This document shows positions 11,256-24,410 of a stretch of 64,000 nucleotides of DNA, piece after piece. The notes beneath the pieces were generated by a model. The model searched no databases, was not told the origin of the DNA, and was given only the letters and a program-made list of their open reading frames with translations. Made by a program: the position numbers and the translations under genes. Position 1 is the stretch's first letter. Each line of letters starts with the position of its first letter. Source of the stretch: Hirudo medicinalis (taxonomy: Eukaryota; Annelida; Clitellata; Hirudinida; Hirudinidae); assembly GCA_011800805.1 (NCBI GenBank), contig MPNW01000469.1, forward strand, positions 92,444 through 156,443, in the 5' to 3' direction.

Positions 11256-13093
11256 AAACTTGGACACATTTCCTCTTAAAAAAAAAACAGATTAAAAATC
11301 TGAAGTCGTCTCCAAATTCCTCAATTCGGTGCATCTCAAAATCGTTATAAAATTTCAGTCAAAAGCCAAAAATTCAACCAGTATCACAGTCATACAAAGG
11401 CTGCTCGCTAAGACAAGTGTCCACCAAAGAAGGAAAACTGAACGGAATAAGAATCACGCATTAAAAGAGATTTTGAGAGTGGTTCGAGATTAAAGAGGAA
11501 GTTCAGAAATGAACATTCAAAAGTCAATAAGAAGACAATAAACCGATTAAAGCAGGAGAATGTTTGTGAGACGATGGCCGAATGACAGGAGAGCAAATGA
11601 ACGACAGCCAGAAGAAATAAAAGAAACATTAAACGTGCATTGCATGCTTTCTTCAAAACAGGTTCGAACAGCACCTGAAACTCGGGGCAAGCACGGACTA
11701 ACGATCGCATGAATATTAATCAGACCCACGAACGAAAGAATGCGGAGAATTGGTGACTAAGCGCTCAAACCTCCATAAACCTGACGTTCAAAAACCACCG
11801 ACGCTGTTTTGACTTCCCTTTGAAATACCTCGTAATTCCAACTTCCACTTCTTCTGTGAAACGAAATCGATAGAAAGAGACCTTCGTTCACTGATGATCT
11901 TCACCAATTCCCACCACGATGTCAATCTGGGATGGTGGTGAGTGACGGATTAAAAAAACGCTATCGATCGCATCATCGATAGCACGAACAGATGGCCAGA
12001 AAACATCAGCAAACGCCCCACAGCGTCTGAGTCATCCTGCGTTTCACAAAGCATCTATCAACTCACAAAAACCACCCTGGTGAAGTCGTTGGTTGTCGAG
12101 AACCCGCAGGAAGTAAAGATGATGCAACGCACGTCGCTAGCGATTCAAGCATTTAGAGAAGTGTGACGCTACTAACAGGTATGTAGGGAAGGCAGTCACC
12201 TGTGACAGAAAACAATTGATTGATTGCTTTGCAAATGAATGAAGAATCAATGAATGAAACACCTAAATGCTTCAAAGACCAACTTTCTGAAATGCACAGA
12301 AATCGTTAATGACGCAGGTTCGTGGAGTTTTGTAAAGGTCTCGACGAAGAGACCGGCACGAGACGACGATCTCGGATGAAATTAATCGTTGTCGGAGGGT
12401 CGGTCGACGCCGAATGGCAAATGGAACGAATGCTTTCAAAGGCAGACTAACAAGAAAGTGCGACAGTAATAAACACTTTATAGAACACAACCCTCAGACT
12501 ACATTTGGACTTGTTTAAAAACTGGGGAGAATGCAAAAAAAGTACAAAGTTCAAAAGCAATTCAATTTCCTTCCATGAAAATAATTCTTCAAAAAATACA
12601 AGTTTACAATCGAAGACGAGCCTTCCGTTCGCAATAATCTGCCTGACTGAATTACATTTTCAACTCGATCGGTTGAAAAATTGAAATAATATTTTCTAAA
12701 ATATCTCCCTAATCATCAATGATCGGCTCGATGAAATCGGCTCAAAGAGCCCAGACGCCGAACGCAGCAGTCGCGTTCCCCGACAAAGACCCACGACGAC
12801 ATTCGATGAACGCAACGCGTCGACCTACGACTGCCGACGTCGAAACTTAGTTGCGGAAAGGACGATCGGAGCGGGCGATGACGACGACGACGTGATTCCA
12901 CGGAGTGCATTGTCGAGCACGAGAAGTTCATAAGCATCAATCGAGACGAGAGTAATCACATCGGATAACAATTGAGACGTGGCTACAACAAACAAATGAA
13001 CGTTACAGATAAGAAAATACTTTTCTTAAAGCATGATCGAAGTTGAATAAATAATTTAATAAAGAAAAGTAAACGAATCGGACGATCGCTCGG
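11256..13093. other. Intergenic, moderately GC-rich, no gene seen
   Basis: No exon with family likeness is visible on either strand. Composition between about 11400 and 12950 is less AT-rich than other intergenic stretches. It includes a 9-bp perfect inverted repeat with a 6-base loop at 11960–11983 containing two ATCGAT cores. Part of it may be the BICD 3'UTR on the minus strand. Confidence 0.4.
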
Positions 13094-15388
13094 TCAGTAA
13101 TCCCGACGCTGATGGGGCCTCATGAAGTGATCCTCCAGCGGCAGGTGGTTCGGGAATTGGAAAGGTACGAACCCGGGCCTCGGAGCGCTGCGGAAACTTC
13201 CTCTGTAGGCGTTGGAAGGTCTCGGTTTTCTCGGCTCCCTGTTGTTTTCCAGATCCTCCAACCTGGAATTGAGAGCCATCTTCTGTTGCATGGCCATCCT
13301 AAGCAGAGAATTGAGAGTTTTCTTTTCCTCTTCTGCCTTTAAGATCCTCAGCTGCTGCTCGTCCAGTTGGGTGAGATATTCGTCACATCTTTGAGCAAAA
13401 GATGCTCTCAGAGAGGCAAAAGTTGCTTTCTCTTCTTTCAGAGTTTGAACCTCTGATCTCAGTCTCTGTACTTCATTCATGGCCAACAGCTTGTCTTTTT
13501 CAAATCTTTGTTTCAAGCTGGTGAGTGCAGTTTCTGCCACGGTCTTGTTAGATTTTAGGACGTTGCGTAGAGTGGCAATCTGTTCGCGTTTCGTAGCCAA
13601 CATGGTTTTCAGTTTTGTGTTCTGATCCTTCAGTTCAACCATGCCCTCGGTTTGAGGTTCATTGAGCTGTTTCTCTTTGTCAGCCTCAACAATTGTTGTC
13701 ATGACTTGCACCATGGAAAGGATCTGAGATGTCACAAAGTCACAAAGCCTCCTACAAGCAACATAAGAAGTATCTTGAAGTGTTTCTGACTTGCTCTTGT
13801 CAAATTCTAGGAGGTTCTTGTTCGGCGCCTCCGATCGTACGGTACACATCATGCAATATAAATGCGACAGGTCTTTCGACACTTGACGAAGGATGTCACA
13901 AGTGCCGTCGAGCACGCTCTGAAGTTCCTTGACCATGTCGGATTTATCCTCCACCTCTGTCTCCAACCTCCTGATGACGATGTCGGTGTCGGGGTTGTGA
14001 CGAGAGGGGTCGGCATTAGACGTCGACGTTTGATTAATGTCATTTTGCAGTTTCAAAACTTGATTAATGGCACTTTCGTAGGTTGTAAAGGTTTTCACAA
14101 GATCCTGCAGGTCTAAAGATTCGGTTGCAAAATTTGTGTAGTTTACACTCAGTGACTTCAAATTACTTTCCAGCTCGATCACTTTCTCTGTGGAGATCTT
14201 CACCTGCTTCTTAGAATGTTCAACTCTTGTGTTTGCATCTTCGAGTGATTTTTCGAGCAAGTTCTTTTCCATTTCAAGTTTTTCTACGAGATTTTCAAGT
14301 TTTTTGACTTCACTCACATGAATTTCGGAAAACAGGTCACCAATGAAGCTTTGTTCTGCTGGAACATCAGGTTTTTTGATTTCTCTTGCATGGTTACTCA
14401 CAAAATCAGCTTCAATTTTTTTCAGAGTTGGATTGTCATGTTCTTCCAAGTACATTTCATCAAATTTAAGGCCAATACTGCTCTGATCTGATGAGAAATT
14501 ATTAAGTCCAAGAGATGCAAGTGCCTGCAATGCATGAACTGATTCTGAAGAAATCCTCTGATCCAATTCCTTCTTTAGATGCGTCTTCTCCTCTCTTTCT
14601 CTTTGCAGCTGTTCTAAAGCTTCAGTCAAGTTCATTTCTCCAATTTCTTTTAATTTCACGAGAGCTTCGACTTCGTGGTTCAACTCGTCGACTGTTTCAC
14701 TGAGATGTTTGTTTTCATATTTCATTGTTTCAAAATCTACTTGAGCTTGCTTTAGTTGCATGAGTTGTTTCTGCAAAGTGACGTTTTCATCCTCTAAATC
14801 GGCATAATCCGACATCAGCTGCGATTCCTTCATTTTAATTTCTCTGAGATCATTCCTTAAAGAGGTTTTCACAGCTTCCAACTCCTCAAGTTTTGATATC
14901 AACTCAATATTTCGAGCATCTGCTGTTTGTTTCTCGTTCTCTAATTCTTGCATGGTGTGCTGAGTAACTCTGAGATCTGTACTAAGTCTATTCATGGAAC
15001 ATCGCAGAATTTCCTCATCTTGCAGCAAGCCTTCTTCGTGAGATATGCCAAGCTCATTTGTTTTTTTAAGAGTTCCTTGTAGTTGTGCTAAAGTCTGAGC
15101 ATTTAAATAAATATTCTATAAAATAAGCTAATGTAATTATAATGGTACAAACAGAAAAAATGTATCAAATAATTAATAACATACATCTTTTGTGATTTTT
15201 AGTTCCTGGGCGGTAGCTTCGTATAAATTTTCGATCTGTTCACAGTGGGTGTGCAAATTTTGTTTTTCTTCCAGAACAGCCAAGCCATATTCTGCAGCCT
15301 TTTCTCGATCTTTCACAGCATGGTCAAGCTCGTTTTGAAGTCGATCAACCTCTTCATTTAACATTTTTATATGCTCTTCTGCATCCAT
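13094..15388 (-). CDS. BICD: Bicaudal-D dynein adaptor
   Basis: Coiled-coil adaptor that links dynein–dynactin to cargo such as Rab6 vesicles and mRNPs. There are two exons, 15388–15185 (68 residues) and 15094–13094 (666 residues), giving 734 residues; vertebrate BICD1/2 have about 820–975. Exon 1 carries the AAEYGLAVLEEK segment, the CC1 box used by dynein-activating adaptors to bind dynein light intermediate chain. The C-terminal third contains the most conserved cargo-binding block, including ATKREQIATLRNVLKSNK, ASLRASFAQRCDEYLTQLDE and KKTLNSLLRMAMQQK. The middle is ordinary heptad coiled coil with LFSEIHVSEVKKLE. The tail is unusual: after EDLENNREPRKP it becomes an Arg/Pro/Phe-rich stretch of about 40 residues ending RRDY. 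It is head-to-head with LSM3. Confidence 0.95.
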
Positions 15389-15942
15389 TTTGAATTTTAG
15401 TTTTATTGAAAACTTAGGTTGTGATTTGAGGAAACGAACCAATATGCCTACACAAGATACAAATTACGAGCACTACAAGCTTAGGCCCAGTTGAGACCTA
15501 TTTAAAAAAAAAAACGAAATCGGCAGACGTCAAACGAACGAGAAACCTAGGCGTGGTCCTTAATAAAGCTGGCAGATGAATCAGACGAACGCCGTCGGAC
15601 CAGATGGCCGAAGCTCCTGCTACGATTTCAATTTATGAATTGATCGATGAAAACAGTAGCTGGGCAAGCGCATTTTCAAGCCCATAACTCTACCCTTTTT
15701 TTAGCAGGTTTTACCTGCAGAAACATTGAGAACTATACATAATGTCATTTCAGATCGCATTTCCTTTTTATATTTAATATACATAATTTTTAATATATAT
15801 TTATTTACAAAATGATAATTCAAATGTCCTGCATTTATTAGTAAAGTTTATATAAAATTTTTAAATTTGAATAAATTGAAATGTACAAGATATCGCTCAG
15901 CTCATTGTTTTTCTAGCGGTTTTAGCAAATTATCCAGAGCCG
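15389..15942. promoter_or_regulatory. Shared BICD/LSM3 promoter interval
   Basis: There are 554 bases between the divergent BICD and LSM3 start codons, so both promoters must lie here or in the first exons. No TATA box is obvious. The half nearest BICD (15480–15680) is richer in CG dinucleotides, and the half nearest LSM3 is AT-rich. The promoter role is inferred from gene layout only. Confidence 0.5.
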
Positions 15943-17486
15943 ATGGCAGAAGAAGCACAAGAGGTTTGCAGACCATATTGCAGTTTCGTGTTGAGTTTCA
16001 ATATATGTAGTTTTAGAGTGAAACATTGAAAGCTTTTGCATGCTAAACTTTTAGTTCGTCCTGTAAAATTCGAATTAACTTCTTGTTAGGTTCCAGTTCC
16101 CAATGCTGTTGAAGAGCCCCTGGATTTGATCAGGCTGAGTTTGGATGAGCGAATTTATGTTAAAATGCGAAACGATAGAGAGTTAAAGGGCAGACTTCAT
16201 GTGAGAATATAATGAACTATTTTTTAAAGATACCTACATATTCATGAAGTTATGTTTGTCATTGCTAAGTCGTTTTATTGTGATTCAGCACACACAGTTT
16301 TTATTTTCTTTTAAATATTAATTAAGGCATATGATCAACATCTGAACATGATTCTTGGAGATGTGGAAGAGATCATCACCACTGTTGTCATTGATGAAGA
16401 AACTTATGAAGAAATTTACAAGGTTTGTTTTAGATATTTTATATAGCTAAATAGATTTTGGTTATAGCATCACTACAATTTACACTACTGCTTAAAATGC
16501 TGACTGGCTGCATTTATTTACATTTAAGTTTGTTCTTAGCACAGACTTGCGTTGTTATGTGATGCAAGTACTTCATTGCTCAGATGTGATTGTTTTGTCA
16601 AAAATTAATCTAAGGAGAATTATTTATTTTTGTGTTTCCATGTAAATATTTATGTAAATTAACAAATATCCCTAAATGTACCCATTGCTGATCATTAATG
16701 CTTATAATTTAAGCAATGTCAATCATAATTCAGCATAATTTATGGACATGGGCCATATGTGTTGCATTCCTGGATGCCACTGCGATGGCAACAGTCGTGA
16801 TGTGTTCGCAATCCAGCCTGCACCGCCAGGGGGATTGAGCGCTATATAAATGATGGAACGATCAAAAAGTCCCTTCGTATCCTATTCTGATAAGTAAGGC
16901 ACTCAAAAGATTGGCTAATTACAAATAAATACAAAAGAGACATGGGACCCTTTCTCCATCTTATTCTCATTTAACCTTTTTATAAAGTTCAGTTATTCTG
17001 CTAATTTCTTATCTTGCCAGAATGCTTTATGGAAATGTTTTATTACAAGTATTAAGCGATATATAAAGTAAATAAGGCCATATTACAAATTCACTGTTGC
17101 TAGAATTTTGTCATTCAGATCAATTTATTTGATTTAGAAGCTGAAGAAATATCAACATGAATGTAATGAAATATTTAAACAAACTGAGTTTTTAACTTGC
17201 TATGAAATTGATATTAGATTTTTTTAGTCTTTATTCGCACATCGGTCGGTTGTTGTTCCCTTTAAAGTTTCTTTTGTCTTGTTTTGTTTACCAAATAAAT
17301 TTGACAGTATTGGTATAAATGTTGAGTGAAATGAGCCTTCAAATGTCAACTCCATCTTAAGTGATCAAATGTTTGATTTTTATATTTTTTGTTCCTCGAC
17401 AGACGACAAAAAGAAATATTCCCATGCTGTTCGTCAGAGGTGACGGAGTAATTCTCGTGTCCCCTCCGATGAGGGCGGCTGTTTGA
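15943..17486 (+). CDS. LSM3: U6 snRNA-associated Sm-like protein LSm3
   Basis: Subunit of the LSm2–8 ring on the U6 snRNA 3' end and the LSm1–7 mRNA-decay ring. Four exons, 15943–15963, 16090–16200, 16327–16422 and 17403–17486, give 103 residues, the usual length. The protein is nearly identical to vertebrate LSM3 through [19 protein letters not shown], the Sm1 motif [19 protein letters not shown], and the Sm2 motif [18 protein letters not shown]. Intron 3 (980 bp) contains a SINE-like repeat at 16771–16852. Confidence 0.97.
16771..16852 (+). mobile_element. tRNA-derived SINE-like repeat, copy A
   Basis: It shares GATGGCAACAGTCGT, CCAGCCTGCAC and GAGCGCTATATAAATG with a copy at 50301–50390. 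Between these lies GTTCGCAATCC, close to a pol III B box (GGTTCGANTCC). The shared GCGCTATATAAATG tail resembles the 3' tails many animal SINEs borrow from LINEs. The copy lies in the sense orientation in LSM3 intron 3. Confidence 0.6.
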
Positions 17487-17802
17487 TGGACTGAATACCT
17501 TTTATTTTGCTTTATATAAATTCCAACGCTGTGTTTTGTTTTATTTATTTGAAACGAGAGAAACTGCCAATCAAGATTTTCTAAGCCAGTTTACTAAACT
17601 GTGCAATCACATTTGATTTTAGAAATCACAAAGGATAGAAATTGCATAGAAGCTGCATGGAATTATTGATAAGCTTGAGTGGAATTTCGATTTTTTTGCT
17701 GGAATGCAATAATCATGTGAATCAAGGATTGAGCATAAATTTCATTTGATGCCTTCGAGGGTAAGTGTGGCTGAAGTCCTGTCATCTGTTTTGACTGGAA
17801 GG

Positions 17803-19837
17803 TCATCGCCTTCTGTAGGATGTGATGAATGTGCTTTGTCCACTTGTTGATGAAGTTGGTGATAATCCCAGTTGGCCTCGCTGGATTCTAGAGAATAGTT
17901 TGACTAACTTAACCACTTTACCTGTTATTTGATGCGTAAACGAATCTAAAACAGTGCGGTCCCAACGCTCTGTTGAAGTCTGCCTCATGTGCGCTGGAGA
18001 AAACGAGTAACCCAGCCAGATAAATTATGCATAAACTTATTTTGCGCCATTCTTACATAAGTCGTTATAGGAAGGATTTTTTCAAAATGGGAGGAGTTAA
18101 AGCATTCAGGTGTGAAGCTGGAATTTCGAAGCATTGATGACGTTGCAAGGTTATGCAAGAATTTAAAATACAATAAAAGGGCTAGGGACGATCGTGGACG
18201 TCCGCAGAAGTTTTTTTAAATTCGATTTTTGAGTTTGGCACGACGACTGAAAAGGGTGCCACAAGCATTTGTCTCCCCCGCAGACGCCCAGTGAGAGATT
18301 TGTGTTATTATTTAAATCACGAGCGCGATGAAACTCCTCAGCATCAACAACGAAGTTTACACAAACAAAAGCGTAATTACACTAATAACTGATAAGTGCC
18401 AGCTAATAACCTTAGTTCTTCTTCTCTTCTTTTGATTTCTTTTATTTCCTCCTCAATTCTTGCCTCTGCATCCACACAAGTTTCGTTGATTCTGACCTTC
18501 TCGTGGAGCTTGGACGTATGCATCTCAGTTCTCGGAGAACTGTTTTTTTCAGATCCATTTGGAAAAGATGATACCGGACAATGATCAGGACGTTTAAATT
18601 TGACGTTTTCAATTGGAACTGTTTGCTTGGCGGGAACTGTGGAGAGACCATTATTAGATTTTGCGAGACGTTTTCTCTCTTCAAGCTCTTTGTTTACAAG
18701 CTCCTCTATGATCGAGGCATCGAGAGCTGCCCTTTCTTCTGAAAGAGTCTTTATCTTACCCTGATTCATGAGGTCTATTTCTCTTTGTCTTTCCTTCAGG
18801 ATTTCCTGCTTCAGTCGATTGGTTGCAAGTCTTCTGGCGTTATATTGTTCCTTTTTGGGACCATTTACGTCGGCTGCGTCACGGTTACTAGCTTCATTCT
18901 TTGCGGGAGTGTTCAGGTTCAAAACTGGAACTTCAACTCCGCTTTCGTTGTGGTGAACTTGAAGCGGATAACCTCTGGCTCTCCTCAGGGAACTTTCTCG
19001 TTGCATTGTAAGTCTCACCTCCTTCTCAATTACAGTCTCCTTCTGGGGCTGAATGAACTTAAGCTTCGATTCCATTTCGTTTTCGTCATCTTCGAAGGGA
19101 TGGACAATTGGTTTTTGCTGAGATTTTAAATGAAACTATTTTATCAATAATTATTTGTATTATCAACTAATACTTTTACTTAACAATTAATTTTAAATCA
19201 AGTTGATTAATTTATTACGATCCTTAGATTCAACGTTACTTTAATGGCTCGGTGTTTGAAGTCACTTGCAACTTGAGTGGTAGGCAGAGGAGTCTTCAGT
19301 GCTGAATGGTTTTGAGGACTCGAATCTCGCTTGAGAACATTGGCAGCACTGAGGTATGAAGTTTCTGACGTTCTCGAACGAGTGCACGACTCATCATTTA
19401 CTTGTGGATGACTGTTGTTCTTGCCATTTGTTCCTGCTGCTTTGATTGAGTGAAGAGCCTGTATTTCCTTCTCCTTTTCCAGTTGTTTGCGAATCTCTCT
19501 CTCCACAATGGTTTCCGAGGTGGACCGAATGTGATCCGTGGACCGCTTCAAACTGGTAAACTGGGTGAGAACTGGTGAGTCTGATGCCTGCTCAATGGAA
19601 ATTAAGTTCACTTGAGCAAGTGTGCCACAATTTGTACAATTTAAACTACTTTATATTTAAATGGTGGTTGATTTGAAAAGCAATTATTCAAAGAATTGGA
19701 CTGAAGTCAACCTCGTTTCCTTTTGAGTTTTGAATCTCATTGCGAGTGTTGTGTGGGAAATTCAAATGAGGTCCGATGTGATTTTGTTGCTGCTGAGAAG
19801 ATGGTGTCAGGTTGTTGTTGATCTTGTAAATGGGCAT
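17803..19837 (-). CDS. AKAP2/MISP C-terminal-domain-like protein
   Basis: Probably a cortical actin or kinase-A anchoring scaffold of the AKAP2_C/MISP type. Exons are 19837–19712, 19587–19240 and 19117–18411, with a likely last exon 17887–17803, giving about 421 residues. It shows the family's repeated acidic-basic helix twice: ETIVEREIRKQLEKEKEIQ in exon 2 and TVIEKEVRLTMQRESSLRRARG in exon 3. Exon 3 ends with the charged EEEIKEIKRREEELR segment. The donor at 18411 (AG then GTTATT) is weak. If it is not used, the protein ends a few residues later at 18377. The first exon is Gln/Asn-rich and does not match the family. The domain assignment rests on motif recall; the exon chain is in phase. 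Confidence 0.65.
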
Positions 19838-22800
19838 TTTTGAGGGTAAAAGCACTCAAAAAATTGAAATCCTGTGGCAATGCGATAAATACAATTCAAA
19901 ACAGTATTTAATGTGTTATTACATTAAATGAAATGATTTTTGTCTGCTGTTCTAATGAAATTCATATTATTCCAAAGAAAACTTCGCATAATAAAATAGC
20001 ACGGAATGAAGTTCAGTAAACGATGACAGCGATTAATTTAAAAACATGGAGTTCTCTTGTATTTTCTCAAGTAATTTGTATGCAACAAAGCTGAATTAAT
20101 TAGAAGTTATTCATAAATTAATGAAGAAAGTTCCCATTTCTGACGCTTGCATAATTACAATAAATGATTTAATTTCATTAATACTTAGACGTACCAATTC
20201 GGTTGTATGTACAATCACTTTCATTTTTGTATCTGATACAAAATTAACATATCGCAATAATAATAATATTAATAATAATAGTAATAATAATAATATTAAT
20301 AATAATATTAATAATAATCTTATCATAAAGAACAATGTGACATTTGTCTGGACTCGATTGAACGACATTGAACGACAGTATTTAAGGAACAATTTTATGT
20401 TGTTGAAATGTCATAGTAAGGTAACTTTAACTTCATAATCCCGTGGTGGTCCACGAGCCATGTTGGGGGACTAAAAATATTTGGTTGATGTTCGTTTATA
20501 TGGACAGATTGCTTTTCATTATTTTGGTCGGGAAAATAATAATAATACTCGTCCTTATTAATTCCGCTTTTAAAGATATTCAAGTTAAATGACTGAAAAC
20601 ATGTTCTGTAATTTCGTGTAATTGCTATCTTTATTTTATTTTATAATGTAATAATTTGTGGAATTTATGAGATGTGATAAGGAGTTGATATGGAGTTGAT
20701 AAATGATGGTGCTGACAGCAGAAATGTTAATTGAAATATAGTTATAATCACCGTTAAACAAATCCAAGTAATAAATTATAGCCTAAACGACGTAAATGAA
20801 AATTGTGCCAAATTTTAAACAATTTATGAACGCAGTTACATTTCCTTCCTCCTCTCCCTCCATCGAAACTATCTCTCCATCTCAACCAAGTCTTCCAAGG
20901 AATGTTTCAGTTTGCGAACCAATGTTGACACTTGCTTTAAGATTTCTCAGCCAGATTGTTGAATGGAAGAGTGATTGAGTGAAAAAAATGAATGAATGAA
21001 TGAATAAATTATCCAATCAGTCAATAAAAAGAATATAAATAAACGCTGTATATATCTCCTCTCAGAATGTACAAACACAGTGCTGTGCGCTCTCGCTTAC
21101 GCCATCTCCTGCTACTTCCCAAAACACATGTACGACGTGGAATGGCATGTTTACCTGGCACACAACGCAAACTCTGCTCCTCGTATTGATATCGATTCCA
21201 CTTTGAAGCACGTTTCTCAATCCAGTTCGAATCAATCTCAACTCAAAGCCTTTTAACAGACACACGATGCAAAAACTGGCGAGTAATTTGTTCATCCGTG
21301 CTCCTATTTGAATTGCTAATGACGAGGAAAGTTCAGGTGTCATTACAAATTAACTTCCATCACCGATATCGTCATCGTCGTCGCTATAACCATCTTATTC
21401 CGCCATCATATTCGCAGCGTCATCATCACTGTCATCATCAAGTGCAAAATGTTCAATGATAAATTTCTGTTGAATCAGACTTTATTTCTATGTTTATCTT
21501 TAATAATTCCATTGCAGGAGTCTAGTGAATGGAGGTTAATTGTCAAGTAACAATTTTTGGAATCCACAAATTGCAGTTGATTAGAATTAATGACATGCCT
21601 TTAAAATCATCTAAGGTCATCAATGGCAAAGTCATAAATAATAATAGTAAAAACTACTATTACTATTTTTTATATTAATAGCAATATAATAAATTATTGA
21701 CTGAAAATGGCAGATGATAAATACTGTAATCAAGGACATTTGAAGGCGACATGCAGCGTGGTTCTGAGATATATTCCTTAATTAATCGATTGCATTTGGA
21801 AGTCGTTCGCGTGAATTTTGAATGTTTAAGAGTGAAACGAACTTTGTTGCAATTAATTTGAAGGAAAAGGCCTTGCAATCAAACAATAAAATGTAATCAT
21901 TTTGGGAGATTTGTTTTATAAAAGTCAACTTTTTACTTCCCTGAGAACATTTGAAATGACGTCACCACATATTACAAACCAATTCATTACAATAATATGC
22001 AATCTTTTGAGATATTTCTATGATTATTATAAGTTAATAATAATAACTTAACATTACAAATAAAACATTATCATCATCATCACCATCATCGACCTCAGAA
22101 GTGATAAATAAAGTGTATAAATTGTAAACTCACACGCAAGTGAAAAGTCAAAAAGTCATTATTTTAAATGAGGAATCTTCAGAAGCATCAGGCGAACCAA
22201 CCTTCGAAGTGATGAACAGCAAAATATTTTGAAAGATTCAATATAAAATTGTAAACTTTGGTTGCAAAAATGTGATTCAAGCAGAGTTTAAGAAGCACTC
22301 CAACAGAGTTGGTGCTGAGCTGCTCTTTTACTTTTATAGTCGTGTCGAGGTTTGCTACGCTTGGCAGTTTTAAATTGTTTGTTTTCTTGGCCGGGCGTCA
22401 TCGCCTGATGGTGATTCATTAGTTGGTCAATTAACTTTCAACTTAACTATTTCACCGAATGTGTGCTCAAATGTTGCTGTAAACATTGTAGTTTCTCGTT
22501 CCACTTAATTAAACCACAATGAAACGATTGCTTAGAAATTACAATGAAATTGAAACTTTTACTTCGAACGGAGCTTTAAAACAACGAAAATACTGTTTGT
22601 CACTTCAAATAGGTTCAATTAATCATATAATTCAATTACATGTTTACAATATTTTTATATATTTTTATTTAAAATTATATAAAATTAATTAATAATTATT
22701 ATTACTATTACTTTTGTTGCCCATGAAAAAGGAAAATCTTTGAAACTGAGCAGGGGCAGAAAAGGGATTTATGACTGCTCTAATTCTCTCACCTTATCAG

Positions 22801-23639
22801 GTGCTCGTGCTGGGGCTATGGCAACGCGTTTTGGATAAAAATGAAATGACGTTAGAGCGAAAATAATATTAATAATAGTAATAATAAAAATAACACCAAT
22901 CATAACAATGCTTGTAAAGATTGTCGTAATAGGCCAATGAAATGAAATGAAAGCTTCCCACGTTTTAAGAGATCACTTGAAGTTTGTCCCATCCAACGCA
23001 ATTATCATCGAAATACCAGAAAAATAGCTACGGAGCCTAAAACGAATGTTTACTAACATTTTCTCTGATTATCATAATTTCTGAAAATCATGAAAATCTT
23101 CCATGGTTTGAAGTTGTTAAATAAGTTCTTTGACCTCATGAAGTAACTTATAATCTTTCTCATCAATTGATGATGTTGATGACGACGACGCTCGTGAAGT
23201 TATAATTGGAAATTTAATGAATGTTGTAATGCAGAACTTATCAGAAAGCTTTGAACAAAATATTTACAAGCATTTCATTTTATCATCACCGTAATGCATT
23301 TGCTTTTATAATAAATAAATGTAGATATATATAATAAAGTTACTTCACGAGTGTAAGTAACAATACTATGACGTCATCGTCATAAAAGCAGTTTTTCCAT
23401 GGATGTTAATCAAGCCTCAAGCCACTCACTCACCTGCAGCAGGTGCTTTTGATACAGGTGCGATCAAGGCTCACCTGAGAAGTAAAAATTAAAATATCAG
23501 CTGGAATAAATTCTGGATTGTTGAAGTTCGCAATGTATTTTAAACAATGTCTGTTTTCATCGTGGATTGATTTGTTGACATCAACTTGTGTTTAATGTAG
23601 CTGTTGATACCAGCATAACTAATGTTTTGAAGGAAGTTT

Positions 23640-23665
23640 ATAATAACAATAATAATAATAACAAC

Positions 23666-23718
<53 letters not shown>

Positions 23719-23720
23719 TA
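23640..23720. repeat. (AAT)n microsatellite
   Basis: Nearly pure AAT repeat of about 80 bases with a few AAC interruptions, followed by short ATC units. Confidence 0.95.
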
Positions 23721-24224
23721 TAATCATCATCATCACCATCACTTGTTATCAATGGTTGCTATCATCACCAGCGTGTACGTATAACCACGTCCACAACCTC
23801 GACGTAATTAGCAGCCCGAAACCTTCCAATATTATCATCACAACAATTTGATTCATTCAATCCGTTAGTACATCAGTTAGTTAATCAATTCAACCTATTA
23901 AGCTGTGTTAAGTAACACTTCGGTTCCTAACATTGCACGAGTTACTGACGACTAATTGGCCAATGCTTTTCTTGCAGTCGTTGTGAGTTAACCTGTAAAT
24001 AAATGTGCCGATAATAACCGTTTAATAATAAAATCAGTCAGATCCACATTCTTCGATGCATCCTTCGATGAGGTCCTACATGAACGTTGCTTCCCAGGAT
24101 TAGGTCCACTTCAGTCGCATGTTTACTTGAAGACCTTTAAAATTACGTCAAGCATTTCAAGAGGAAATTCTGACTTTCAAACTTTGGGCGTTTTCAAACA
24201 TGGACGTGCATCCTCTGTGGGAGG

Positions 24225-24255
24225 TTTATTATTATTATTAATATTGTTATTATTG

Positions 24256-24296
<41 letters not shown>

Positions 24297-24410
24297 GTTA
24301 TTGTTATTGTTATTGTTGTNTTAAAGGAATTTATTCATCACATATGATATAGATATTTGTTAATATCATTATTATTATTATTATCGTTATTATTATTATT
24401 ATTATTATTA
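24225..24410. repeat. (TTA)n microsatellite pair with an unresolved base
   Basis: Two TTA-rich tracts (24225–24319 and 24368–24410) flank a 50-base unique stretch. The N at 24320 lies exactly at the end of the first tract, suggesting an assembly join in the repeat. Confidence 0.9.
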
